DNA of 15,289 nucleotides, taken from an uncultured Methylococcaceae bacterium (GTDB lineage: Bacteria; Pseudomonadota; Gammaproteobacteria; Methylococcales; Methylomonadaceae). The notes beneath the pieces are model-generated. The model searched no databases. It worked only from the letters and a program-made list of their open reading frames with translations, and was not told the DNA's origin. This document shows, piece by piece, positions 1-7,455 of this stretch. Location: positions 1-15,289 of the forward strand of contig CAIUYS010000651.1 of assembly GCA_903903365.1 (NCBI GenBank), read 5' to 3'. The position numbers and the translations under genes are program-made. How positions within the stretch are numbered: position 1 is the first letter of the stretch; each line of letters starts with the position of its first letter.

Positions 1-2861
1 AGTAATGCGACAGCCAGTTTAAGAGGCAAAGAAACCGCCTTCGGATTTTCAACTTTATCCCCCAACTCGAACTGATCAATCAATATATTATTGGTCGCCG
101 TTAATTGACTGTTGACGATAGTATACTTTAAGCCCAGCGTCATCTTGCCTTTTTCAACTTTATAGCCTGCAAATTCCACCATATAAGGGGATACCAGCGG
201 CATAGGCAGCCCGTTAAAGTTCATTTCTACCTGACTGCTACCCAAATAAGGGCTCATCTCTCCCTTGATATCGACCGGAGCCAAGTCGTAGGCATTACCC
301 TTTAAAACAACTGTTATGATTGAGTTTTTAGCAGAGGAAATACCGCTTGCCCCCCCATCCAGATTTTTAATTTGCGCTGCAAAGGGCATAATTAATGACA
401 AATCAGAAAAATCAGAAGAGCCATCGGTTATCTGAATTTTACCTAATTTAAAATAGGGTTTGTTACTATCCGTTTGTTTATCAGGGTGTGTTTTAGCGAG
501 TAGCTGAGGCTTGCTTTTATCACTGATAACCAAATCACTAAAATTAACGGTCTTGTCTTTTTTGATAGTGACCCTCGCATAAGGTTTATCAAAAACCAGT
601 GTAGCGGCAGTATAACGGTTTGCCAACACATCAATATCCAGGTCTTTTAAATTCAGGTCTTCCCATTTTACCAAGTCGGTAAGCAGCGTTTGATCACGCG
701 TTAATAAACGGCTAACACCGGTATTGCCCTTAAATTTAACATCCAGCTTGTCTTGGTCTGTTGTAGCAACGGATACTTTACCATCAATATGAAAATCTCC
801 GTCCACAACATCCAACCGAACCAGTTTATCAAAATAAGGTTGAAATGGCTCAAGCTCAACCGCTTTGGCATCAAAGTTTAGCAGGGCAGAAAATGGGGCG
901 ATAACCACATCGCCTTTAAGTGCGATCACACCGGTTTTATTGATGCCAACATTTAACTCAACCGGCAATTTTGCGCCGTTTTTATTACTGTAGTTTTTCA
1001 ACTTAAACGTGACGGGCTTAAGGTTGATGATGAGAGGTTTTGTTAGCGTCTGGTCTTCAAAATTTATACCCAGATTAGTTAAAGCCATGTCATTGACTTT
1101 GATTTTCCAGGTGGCTGTTTCAGCCTTGACGGTATTTGCTATGCTTTTATCGATACTTATTTTGTCAGCTTGAGAGAGCGTAAATAAGGTCTGGTAATTA
1201 ATGACACCATCGGGATTCAACCATGCCTGCAACTCGGCATTATTTGCCGAAATAGAGTTTAGTACCAGTTCCTGGCTAGCCAAATTAAAATCGATACCGC
1301 GCACGGCAAAAACAGGGATTCTTGCCAAATCTTTTTTGGGGGCTTTATCTTTAAGCTGTCGATCCCTGATTAATAATCCAGTTATCGCAGAATTGCCTTT
1401 AAACTTGACATCCAGCTGATTTTTATCAGTAATAGCGACAACCACATTGCCATCAACCGCCAGCTTTCCATTAATAATGTCCAGTCGCGCAAACTTGCCA
1501 ACGTAGGGATCAAAATTTTCCAAGGCAATACCGCTGGCATCAATGGCACTATTTGCAGAAAAAGGCTGCATAACGGCATCGCCGACCAGCTTGATCAAGC
1601 CGCTTTTATTTAATCCTGCACTTAGCTCATACGGCACAACGGCACCCGCCTCACTACTATAATCAGTCAATTTTACATTGATCGGTTTAAAGTTCATAAG
1701 CACCGGCTTTTTTAAGGTCTGGTCTTCAAATACCGCCCCAAAATTAGTTAATGCCAGTGCGTTGACCTTGACTGTCCACGGCGTTTCGCTAGGTTCGACC
1801 GGGTTGGCTGCGGCGTTAGGGGGATTATTGGCAACGGTTTTGGCTGCGGGGAATAAGGCGGCGTAGTTGATGACACCTTGCGCATTTAAGCCGACCTGAA
1901 AATCGGCATCGTTGGCTGAAACGGACGCAATCAAAAGAGCGTGTTTCTCAAAATTAAAATCAATCCCTTGCACAGAGAAAACCGGCATTTTTATCAGGGT
2001 CTTATTCTGGTTTTTTTCTAACAATTCAAAATCATGTATTTCAAACGACCCTTTATTAACAGTAAACTGTAAGCCCTTTTTAGTATAACTGGCGCTATAA
2101 TCGGCATCGAGTAATTCATAACCTTTTAAATTAAAGAGCCTGTTATCAGGTAAAGCCAGCGCCATAATAGTTTCCAGCGTTACCTTGTCAAACTTGATAT
2201 GCCCTTCTGAAGACCCTGTTTTTAGATTAACGGAACCCTTCCAGTCCAAAAATCCTCCTGACTTCAACGCCAGGGACAAGCCCAAAATAGCGGGCTTATC
2301 AGTCCGGGTAGTCAAGTTTTCAATAGCGAGATTTATGGGATTGATATCCTCTATGACCGGCGCGTCAAAACGGGCATCTTCCCAAACCAGATTGCCTTCT
2401 GTTAAGGTTAATTTTACGATATTGACAGGGAATGGTTGCCCTTGCTGTTTATTATCATCCGCTTTGTCCTTAAGCAAATCCTGAAAATTAAAGCTTCCGT
2501 TTTTTTGTCTGGCGATATGCACATAAGGCTTGCCGAGTAAAACCTCATCAAAAACCAGCGCCAACTGTTTTATTGATCGAAGCAACCCCAATTTAATATA
2601 AAAATTATCAAACGCTGCAAACGGCTGACCATTATGCTCCTGAACCTCAAACCCCTGTAACCTGATAGAAAGTGGAAAAGGTTGAACCTGTATTTCTGAA
2701 ATTAATGCCTTTCGTCCGGTTTCCTGCTGAATAATCTCAGGTATTTTTGACTTTAATAGTGCCGGCACAATGTAAATACTGGTCACTACATACACCATTA
2801 AAATACTGCCTACTATAATAAACGGCTTTTTAATTTTAGATAATCTGTTTAGAGTTTCCAT
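1..2861 (-). CDS. DUF748 (AsmA-like) family protein, 3' end outside window
   Basis: The reading frame stays open from ATG at 2861 to the left edge (953 codons seen), so the C-terminus is missing. A GGAGG ribosome site at 2866-2870 lies 4 bases before the start. Residues about 13-35 form one hydrophobic membrane anchor (KPFIIVGSILMVYVV); the rest is a long soluble, beta-rich region expected in the periplasm. The visible end (LPLKLAVAL) matches the conserved DUF748 stretch that normally precedes a final conserved block. DUF748 proteins are related to AsmA/TamB-type envelope proteins thought to help lipid traffic or outer-membrane homeostasis; the exact role is unknown. Residues about 292-514 and 515-737 are two diverged copies of one unit (see findings). 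The gene is separated from amtB by a terminator, so it is probably transcribed separately. The family assignment is confident, the function is not. Confidence 0.85.
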   Translation of the reverse strand, partial: METLNRLSKIKKPFIIVGSILMVYVVTSIYIVPALLKSKIPEIIQQETGRKALISEIQVQPFPLSIRLQGFEVQEHNGQPFAAFDNFYIKLGLLRSIKQLALVFDEVLLGKPYVHIARQKNGSFNFQDLLKDKADDNKQQGQPFPVNIVKLTLTEGNLVWEDARFDAPVIEDINPINLAIENLTTRTDKPAILGLSLALKSGGFLDWKGSVNLKTGSSEGHIKFDKVTLETIMALALPDNRLFNLKGYELLDADYSASYTKKGLQFTVNKGSFEIHDFELLEKNQNKTLIKMPVFSVQGIDFNFEKHALLIASVSANDADFQVGLNAQGVINYAALFPAAKTVANNPPNAAANPVEPSETPWTVKVNALALTNFGAVFEDQTLKKPVLMNFKPINVKLTDYSSEAGAVVPYELSAGLNKSGLIKLVGDAVMQPFSANSAIDASGIALENFDPYVGKFARLDIINGKLAVDGNVVVAITDKNQLDVKFKGNSAITGLLIRDRQLKDKAPKKDLARIPVFAVRGIDFNLASQELVLNSISANNAELQAWLNPDGVINYQTLFTLSQADKISIDKSIANTVKAETATWKIKVNDMALTNLGINFEDQTLTKPLIINLKPVTFKLKNYSNKNGAKLPVELNVGINKTGVIALKGDVVIAPFSALLNFDAKAVELEPFQPYFDKLVRLDVVDGDFHIDGKVSVATTDQDKLDVKFKGNTGVSRLLTRDQTLLTDLVKWEDLNLKDLDIDVLANRYTAATLVFDKPYARVTIKKDKTVNFSDLVISDKSKPQLLAKTHPDKQTDSNKPYFKLGKIQITDGSSDFSDLSLIMPFAAQIKNLDGGASGISSAKNSIITVVLKGNAYDLAPVDIKGEMSPYLGSSQVEMNFNGLPMPLVSPYMVEFAGYKVEKGKMTLGLKYTIVNSQLTATNNILIDQFELGDKVENPKAVSLPLKLAVAL
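671..1988 (-). repeat. Tandem internal duplication inside the DUF748 gene
   Basis: Two adjacent coding units of 223 codons (669 bp) resemble each other. Unit 1 begins MPVFSVQGIDFNF (residue 292) and unit 2 begins IPVFAVRGIDFNL (residue 515). Each continues with matching blocks such as ALTNFGAVFEDQTLKKP against ALTNLGINFEDQTLTKP, and LDVKFKGNSAITGLL against LDVKFKGNTGVSRLL. Parts are still alike at the DNA level, for example the shared GTCTGGTCTTCAAA segments near 1045 and 1720. The right and left limits are approximate. Confidence 0.8.
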
Positions 2862-2914
2862 AAGGCCTCCGTATTTTAATTGGTGTTGGTGTTACCTATT
2901 ATCACGTGTTAAAC

Positions 2915-2945
2915 AAAAAAGGCGACTTCGAAAGCCGCCTTTTTT
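2915..2945 (-). terminator. Rho-independent terminator after amtB
   Basis: On the minus strand a GC-rich stem (GGCGGCTTTCGAAGTCGCC, 2921-2939) is followed by a run of T. The stem is flanked by A6 on one side and T6 on the other, so it could work in both directions. It lies 26 bases past the amtB stop and about 45 bases before the DUF748 ribosome site, separating the two transcription units. Confidence 0.88.
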
Positions 2946-2971
2946 CTCCTGAACAAATCGGTTATCAAGAC

Positions 2972-4264
2972 TTATAAATCAAGATAGCCGGTTTCCTCAT
3001 GCAAAACGGTGTCAAGTCCTTGCACCTCTTCATCGGGAGTCACCCGCAGGCCTATCCATTTATCCAGTAGTTTCAGAATTAAAAAACTAAACAAGGCACT
3101 CCAGGAAGCCGTAACAACAACGCCAACGGCCTGAACACTAACCTGATCCATAATAGAAACGCCTTCAGGCAAGCCCAGTCCACCCAAGCTGCCGGCGGCA
3201 AAAACACCGGTCAATAATGAACCGGCAATACCACCTATGCCATGAACCGGAAAGACGTCCAAAGAATCATCTATCTTTAACTTACGCTTTACATATTGGG
3301 TGGCATAAAAACACACAAAACCCGCAACAATGCCAATCACCAAGGCACCCGCAGGCCCAACAAAACCAGATGCCGGAGTAATGGTACCCAAGCCCGCCAC
3401 CATACCGGTAACGATACCTAACACACTGGGTTTTCCAAAACGCTTCCATTCAATAAACATCCAGGTTAAAGCCCCGGAAGCGGCGCCAATATGAGTCACC
3501 AACATAGCCATTCCAGCCCGCCCATCTGCTGTTAAGGCGCTGCCGGCATTAAAACCAAACCAGCCTACCCACAACATACCAGCCCCCGTGACTACCATGG
3601 TCATATTATGAGGCGGCATGGCAGTGGTTGGAAAACCCTTTCTTTTACCCAAAACCAAGGCCGCGACTAAAGCAGCAACACCGGCATTAACATGAATAAC
3701 AATACCGCCGGCAAAATCCATCACACCCAAATCAGCCAGCCAACCACCGCCCCATATCCAGTGACAGATAGGTAAATAAACAATAATCAACCATAACCCA
3801 CTAAACCACAGCATAGCTGAAAATTTCATCCGCTCGGCAAAAGCCCCCACAATTAAGGCGGGGGTAATGATGGCAAAAGTCATTTGAAACATAAAATAAA
3901 CTGTTTCCGGAATATCGCCCGTCATTGCAGCCGTGCTGATATCCGGCAGAAAAACTTTGGATGCACCGCCAATAAATTGTTGTAACTCGCCACCATCCGA
4001 ATAAATAAAACTGTAAACGCCTGCGAGCCAAAGAATGGAAACCATGCAGGTAATGGCGAAACACTGCATTAACACAGATAATACGTTTTTGCTTCTGACC
4101 AATCCGGCATAAAACAATGACAGGCCGGGGATAGTCATAAACAAAACCAGCGCGATAGACGTTAAAACCCAAGCCGTATTGGCTTGATTTAATGGCTCGG
4201 CTAAAGCCGGTGTTGGCAGTAAAAGCAAGCCTAAAGTCAGCTTTTTAGTTATCGCAACAGTCAT
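2972..4264 (-). CDS. amtB: Ammonium transporter AmtB
   Basis: This is a channel for ammonium in the inner membrane, working as a trimer. With the start at 4264 the protein is 430 aa: a signal peptide (LTLGLLLLPTPALA, cleavage likely after residue 22) and then about 11 membrane helices. The family pore histidines are visible as His191 in VIHVNAG and His341 in FPVHGIGG, with the motif GWFGFNAGSAL at about 234-244. The frame also runs upstream to an ATG at 4336, but those 24 extra codons lie inside the MITE-like insertion, have no ribosome site before them and would bury the signal peptide, so I chose 4264. Only a weak TAGGA, placed very close, precedes this start; before the insertion it was 4 bases past the glnK stop, so translation was probably coupled to glnK. 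The family and gene call are very sure, the start moderately. Confidence 0.96.
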   Translation of the reverse strand: MTVAITKKLTLGLLLLPTPALAEPLNQANTAWVLTSIALVLFMTIPGLSLFYAGLVRSKNVLSVLMQCFAITCMVSILWLAGVYSFIYSDGGELQQFIGGASKVFLPDISTAAMTGDIPETVYFMFQMTFAIITPALIVGAFAERMKFSAMLWFSGLWLIIVYLPICHWIWGGGWLADLGVMDFAGGIVIHVNAGVAALVAALVLGKRKGFPTTAMPPHNMTMVVTGAGMLWVGWFGFNAGSALTADGRAGMAMLVTHIGAASGALTWMFIEWKRFGKPSVLGIVTGMVAGLGTITPASGFVGPAGALVIGIVAGFVCFYATQYVKRKLKIDDSLDVFPVHGIGGIAGSLLTGVFAAGSLGGLGLPEGVSIMDQVSVQAVGVVVTASWSALFSFLILKLLDKWIGLRVTPDEEVQGLDTVLHEETGYLDL

Positions 4265-4268
4265 CGTC

Positions 4269-4434
4269 CTAGGAGGCTGTCCGAGAATAGGAACCGTAGC
4301 GAGGGGAAGCCATTTTGAGACAGATTTTTTGATCATTTGAGGCGAATAGTTATTCTATTTAACGAAAATGAGCGGAAAATCTGGCCAAAATGGCTTTTCC
4401 GCAGTAGGTTTTCTATTCTCGGACAGCCTCCTAG
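4269..4434. mobile_element. MITE-like element (158 bp) with CTAG target duplication
   Basis: The element spans 4273-4430. Its ends are perfect 18-bp inverted repeats, GAGGCTGTCCGAGAATAG at 4273-4290 and the reverse complement at 4413-4430. Imperfect complementarity continues inward for about 45 more bases per side (for example AAGCCATTTTG on both arms), so the whole element could fold into one long hairpin. It is flanked by CTAG at 4269-4272 and 4431-4434, a plausible 4-bp target duplication. It encodes no transposase, so it would have been moved by an IS acting in trans. A CTAG target is reminiscent of IS5-type elements, but the parent IS is not identified. Confidence 0.88.
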
Positions 4435-4769
4435 ATAGCATCTTCGCCGGTTTCGCCCGTTCTAATACGAACCACTTCCTCCAAATTAGAAACAAATATC
4501 TTGCCATCACCAATCTTTCCGGTATTGGCCGCTTTAACGATGGTGCTGACCGCTTTTTCTACCATATCATCAGCAACAGCAATTTCCAGCTTAACTTTTG
4601 GCAAAAAATCGACCACATATTCAGCGCCCCGATAAAGCTCGGTATGACCTTTCTGACGACCAAAGCCTTTTACTTCCGTTGCAGTAACGCCAGCAACGCC
4701 TATATCAGATAACGCTTCTCTCACATCATCCATTTTGAACGGTTTAATGATAGCTGTTATTAATTTCAT
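4431..4769 (-). CDS. glnK: Nitrogen regulatory protein P-II (GlnK type)
   Basis: This is a small trimeric signal protein that binds ATP/ADP and 2-oxoglutarate and, in the GlnK type, docks on AmtB to block the channel when ammonium is plentiful. The start at 4769 (MKLITAIIKPF) gives 112 aa, the family's usual length; the frame extends 7 codons upstream, but GGAG lies at the correct distance before 4769. The T-loop contains the uridylylation tyrosine Tyr51 (YRGAEY). GlnK-type features include the Lys-rich N-terminal strand and the C-terminal RIRTGETGEDAI. The glnK-amtB order supports GlnK over GlnB. The TAG stop overlaps the CTAG target duplication of the MITE-like element, so the insertion left the coding sequence intact. 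Confidence 0.95.
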   Translation of the reverse strand: MKLITAIIKPFKMDDVREALSDIGVAGVTATEVKGFGRQKGHTELYRGAEYVVDFLPKVKLEIAVADDMVEKAVSTIVKAANTGKIGDGKIFVSNLEEVVRIRTGETGEDAI

Positions 4770-4817
4770 CTTATCTCCAAATATTATCAAGCAACAAAGT
4801 GGGCTATTCAGGCTGGT

Positions 4818-4846
4818 ATGATAGTGAATTATGAATCAACATACAA
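4818..4846 (-). promoter_or_regulatory. Candidate sigma-70 promoter of glnK-amtB
   Basis: On the minus strand TTGTAT (4841-4846) and TATCAT (4818-4823) are spaced by 17 bases, about 49 bases upstream of the glnK start. The -10 box matches 5 of 6 consensus bases; the -35 box is weak. I looked for the sigma-54 GG/GC pattern usual for glnK operons and did not find a good one here. Confidence 0.45.
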
Positions 4847-4928
4847 TTAATAGACGGACGGGGAGCTTCAAATGATGGGAGCTGGGTGGTTTTTAAAGAA
4901 ATAGGGTTAAATAAGAAGACTATCAACT

Positions 4929-4977
4929 TAAGCCGGGACAGTTTAAAGTTAAGCCTTGCAGCTTTTGTCCCGGCTTA
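4929..4977. repeat. Inverted repeat, 12-bp perfect arms
   Basis: TAAGCCGGGACA at 4929-4940 is exactly complementary to TGTCCCGGCTTA at 4966-4977. A nested small hairpin (AAGC, 6-base loop, GCTT; 4951-4964) lies inside. No U-run follows, so it is not a standard terminator. It lies upstream of glnK; the role is unknown. Confidence 0.7.
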
Positions 4978-5013
4978 CATGGATGGTCATTTTATGTAAC
5001 GATATCCGTGTCT

Positions 5014-5092
5014 TGTAGGGGCAATCCCTTGCGGTTGCCCTGCTAACATCGTGGCACTAAAGGGTAGGCGTAAAGCCTGCCCCTACAAAAAA
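5014..5092. repeat. REP-like compound palindrome
   Basis: The outer arms TTGTAGGGGCA (from 5015) and TGCCCCTACAA (ending 5090) pair. Each arm also contains its own hairpin: GGGCAATCCCTTGCGGTTGCCC on the left, and GGGTAGGCGTAAAGCCTGCCC on the right. This nested form is typical of REP/BIME-type repeats spread between genes. Confidence 0.7.
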
Positions 5093-5453
5093 ATGTCCCG
5101 CCTCAGTGGGTAGCCATAATGACAGAGTACACGGGTGGTGGGGTTTCGCTAGTTCCCAATCTGGAGATTTGGAACCAGCACATCCTCGTCTCGCTTGAGC
5201 AATTCCACTTCGGTGTATGACGCTTCGCTTATACACCCTACGCGCTGTAATAAAAATGTTGTTGTGAAACTAAAGAAACTGAAGTATATTTTATAAGAGA
5301 AAGTATTGTGAAATTTTAGTAACCTGCTAAATCTAACTATATATTTGATTACAAGACCGGAGCGCTTAGTGTTCATGCCTAATCAGGAATTGATGATTTT
5401 TAAAAAGAGGGTGGGTAAGAATTCCGAAAAACTGTTGGAATTTTAAAATTCAC
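5093..5453. other. Gene-free stretch with small palindromes
   Basis: I see no convincing gene. It holds three small palindromes. One is at 5152-5175 (GTTCCCAATC and its near complement). Another is at 5212-5237 (GGTGTAT facing ATACACC). The third is a perfect 14-bp AT palindrome, GAATTTTAAAATTC, at 5438-5451. An open frame on the minus strand at 5149-5376 has no ribosome site, overlaps the repeats and is not believed. Confidence 0.5.
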
Positions 5454-5486
5454 AACAAGTCGGCGCTTAGCTCGAAACATTAGGTT
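5454..5486 (+). other. Possible internally deleted attC recombination site
   Basis: The sequence begins AACAAGTC and ends GCTTAGCTCGAAACATTAGG. These resemble the left (AACAAGT) and right (CTTAGCTCAAAC-GTTAGG) ends of integron attC sites, but the usual central stem is missing and the right core reads CATTAGG instead of GTTAGGC. It lies just upstream of the 195-aa cassette gene, where a preceding cassette's attC would be expected. It is suggestive, not proven. Confidence 0.35.
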
Positions 5487-5506
5487 ATCAGAGGACTATT
5501 CATACC

Positions 5507-6094
5507 ATGCCATTCGCAGAACTCATGAATGATACAGTTGTGCTACTCAAGAAAGACGGGACTAAGATCGTTGGTTTGAAAGCAAGTGTTCAGCGTAACA
5601 AAATCTTTATGAATGCTGGCAAACTTCTAATCGAACCGGAAGATCTGATACGAAGAACGATGTCCAACGGGGCCGAAGAAACGTACAGTGTAATCGATCC
5701 AGGTTTCTATGAAGCCTTTCACGGAATTCCAGCGAACTATCAGATAAAAGTACAGAAGCTTCACATTCCAGAAGCGAAACAGGCTATTCAAAGCATCACT
5801 TATCACATCACTGGAAACAACGCCAGAGTCAATCATGACTCAGTCGATAATTCAACAAACGTTGTGAATGTTCATACGGCTGCACTTCAACAGATAGAAA
5901 TACTTCGCGCAGAAATAAGCCAATTACAGATGCTACAGAGGGAAAAAGACTCTGCTACAGAAGTCATTGATGCTGTTGAAGAACAGTTCAAATCTGGAAA
6001 TCCTAAGAAGTCGATTGTGTCGGCTCTGCTTAGTTCGTTGCCTGCCATTGATAATATTACTTCCATTGTTGGAGTTATAGTTGATCTTTTGTGA
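5507..6094 (+). CDS. Cassette-borne protein of unknown function (GNNARVN motif)
   Basis: I do not recognise this 195-aa protein as a named family. An AGAGGA lies 11 bases before the ATG, slightly far. Residues about 1-95 alternate short strands and look like a compact beta-rich domain (DTVVLLKKDGTKIVGLKASV). Residues 103-120 form a polar linker, GNNARVNHDSVDNSTNVV, a style of motif that recurs in uncharacterised bacterial proteins. Residues about 123-162 are a charged coiled-coil-like helix (ALQQIEILRAEISQLQMLQ). The end (KKSIVSALLSSLPAIDNIT, then a hydrophobic tail) could pack on or enter a membrane. It is alone on the plus strand, and its stop is followed about 100 bases later by an attC site, the normal layout of an integron gene cassette. 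A defence or stress role is possible from this setting, but it is inference. Confidence 0.75.
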   Translation: MPFAELMNDTVVLLKKDGTKIVGLKASVQRNKIFMNAGKLLIEPEDLIRRTMSNGAEETYSVIDPGFYEAFHGIPANYQIKVQKLHIPEAKQAIQSITYHITGNNARVNHDSVDNSTNVVNVHTAALQQIEILRAEISQLQMLQREKDSATEVIDAVEEQFKSGNPKKSIVSALLSSLPAIDNITSIVGVIVDLL

Positions 6095-6195
6095 ACAAGA
6101 AAATCAGTGTAAAAATTTTCCGATGCCATAAGTTCGTACCATTGGATAATAAGTCATTTAGTTTGGTGTAGTTTAGCTTTGGCGGATATTATCTG

Positions 6196-6312
6196 GCCTA
6201 ACAAGTTGGTCAAAGGGACGCGCCGCCCGTTGGCAGTTTTAAAGTTTTTATCAATGTTCGGCGGCTTCGCTTAAGTTCCCAGATCGGCACGCCCCTTGCC
6301 GTAATGTTAGAT
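6196..6312 (+). other. Integron attC site (59-base element type)
   Basis: The left core is GCCTAAC (6196-6202) and the right core is GTTAGAT (6306-6312), fitting the RYYYAAC/GTTRRRY rule. The arms pair imperfectly: AAAGGGACGCGC (from 6212) against GCACGCCCCTT (from 6287), then CGCCGCC against GGCGGC further in. The total of 117 bp is within the range of long attC sites and recalls the VCR-like GGGAC...GCCCCTT pattern. No intI integrase gene is in the window, so this would be part of an integrase-less cassette cluster or a cassette inserted away from its platform. Confidence 0.8.
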
Positions 6313-6358
6313 GTTTAAAAATTGCTTTTCCAAAATAACTAGCGCACAGGAAATTACT

Positions 6359-6592
6359 ATGAAATTTGAAGATCAAATCAAAGCTTTTACTGACAAAACC
6401 AAAGAGACACTAGAAAACAAAAAACAAGAAATTGAAGAAAATGCCAAGAAAGTATTACATGATCTTCTTGGAAACGATATTTCTCAAATACAGAGCATTT
6501 CACTGGATACTGATGTTGGTAAGTTTCATAATGTAGTGGCTCCTGAAAGTGTTCTCTCCAAGTTGCGTAATGCTAACCTACTAAAGATCTAG
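6359..6592 (+). CDS. Small helical protein, unknown function
   Basis: A 77-aa protein if started at 6359, where AGGAAA lies about 7 bases upstream. The frame also opens at the ATG inside the attC right core (6311, GTTAGATG), which would add 16 residues with no ribosome site, so I prefer 6359. Residues about 1-37 are a highly charged amphipathic helix or coiled coil (KAFTDKTKETLENKKQEIEE). There is no membrane segment and no known motif. The C-terminus, SVLSKLRNANLL, resembles residues 27-38 of the downstream nuclease protein (SVLNTLKNADLL). The next gene starts 60 bases later with no attC between, so both may belong to one cassette. An antitoxin or immunity role is possible by position only. 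Confidence 0.6.
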   Translation: MKFEDQIKAFTDKTKETLENKKQEIEENAKKVLHDLLGNDISQIQSISLDTDVGKFHNVVAPESVLSKLRNANLLKI

Positions 6593-6652
6593 CTTTGCAA
6601 TCAATTGAATCCACGCTTTAATTATTGTAAGTATTATTTACAGGTATAGCCT

Positions 6653-7450
6653 TTGAAAAAAATGACTAAAGAAATGAATCAGTCTGTCTTAAATATTTAC
6701 ACAGAAAATTCAATCGGGCATATCAAAAAATCAGTATTAAATACCTTAAAAAATGCTGATTTATTGGGTGTTGATGATAAATTAACTGTGTTAGGAGAGG
6801 TCTATGCAATTTCAATGATGTCTTTGGCTAAGCAGTGTTCAGAGTTATCGTTAGAATATGAAACTATCAATATTTCTTACGAAGGAAGACCTGAAAAGGC
6901 ATTATTGGAATATTATAAATCTTTAGGTTATATCGGTAGCAGTTCTGAAGGCAGTGGAATACTAACAGTACTTAAAGCCTTTATGCTGGACAAGCTTGCT
7001 CAACATAACTTTATTAATAACAGAGAGGATGCTTGCACAAGATACCTAGAAGCCCAATTTACAATTCTTAAACAAAAAAAAGGAGAAATAATATCATCAA
7101 TTTTATCAGTATCTAAGCCTAGATATTTAAGTAACTTTCAAGAAATTATTTCTCAGCCGTTTATAGCTGGTGAATATCCTGAGCTAAGCCTGGAATTTGC
7201 AAACGCAATGTACGATGCCATAAATATAAATATCTACATTGCATTAGCAAATAAATTTGCCGAAGACCCTTATAGATATAGAAGTGGATGGCCTGATTTA
7301 ACCTTAATTAAAGGAAATGAAGTCCAATTTATAGAGGTAAAAACAAGTGATAAATTACATGAAAGTCAGCTTGTTACTATACCTGTAATGCGAAAGATAC
7401 TACCATTTACATTTCGTGTTTGCAAGGTGACAAGGAATCAAAATAACTAA
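6653..7450 (+). CDS. VRR-NUC domain nuclease-like protein
   Basis: A 265-aa protein. I use TTG at 6653, with AGG about 8 bases upstream; ATG at 6662 or 6674 are alternatives. Residues 1-200 appear all-helical and match nothing I know. Residues about 205-262 read as a VRR-NUC domain of the PD-(D/E)xK nuclease superfamily: RSGWPDLTLI (Asp215), FIEVK (Glu228, Lys230), DKLHESQ (Gln239) and a closing strand FRVCKV. All the expected catalytic residues are present, so metal-dependent DNA cleavage is likely. VRR-NUC occurs in phage, restriction-like and repair proteins such as FAN1. Codon and base use is AT-rich compared with the flanking chromosome, consistent with transfer. The nuclease call is strong; the biological role and target are unknown. 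Confidence 0.82.
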   Translation: MKKMTKEMNQSVLNIYTENSIGHIKKSVLNTLKNADLLGVDDKLTVLGEVYAISMMSLAKQCSELSLEYETINISYEGRPEKALLEYYKSLGYIGSSSEGSGILTVLKAFMLDKLAQHNFINNREDACTRYLEAQFTILKQKKGEIISSILSVSKPRYLSNFQEIISQPFIAGEYPELSLEFANAMYDAININIYIALANKFAEDPYRYRSGWPDLTLIKGNEVQFIEVKTSDKLHESQLVTIPVMRKILPFTFRVCKVTRNQNN

Positions 7451-7455
7451 GCTCG

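Noticed and set aside
4265..4336. Longer amtB reading frame starting at 4336
   Set aside because: The extra 24 codons lie in the MITE-like insertion, have no ribosome site and would place a non-native stretch before a clear signal peptide.
4790..4900. Sigma-54 promoter before glnK
   Set aside because: I searched for the GG-N10-GC pattern; the nearest TTGC is too close to the start codon and lacks the GG element.
5149..5376. 75-codon open frame on the minus strand
   Set aside because: It overlaps intergenic palindromes, has no ribosome site and its product resembles no protein.
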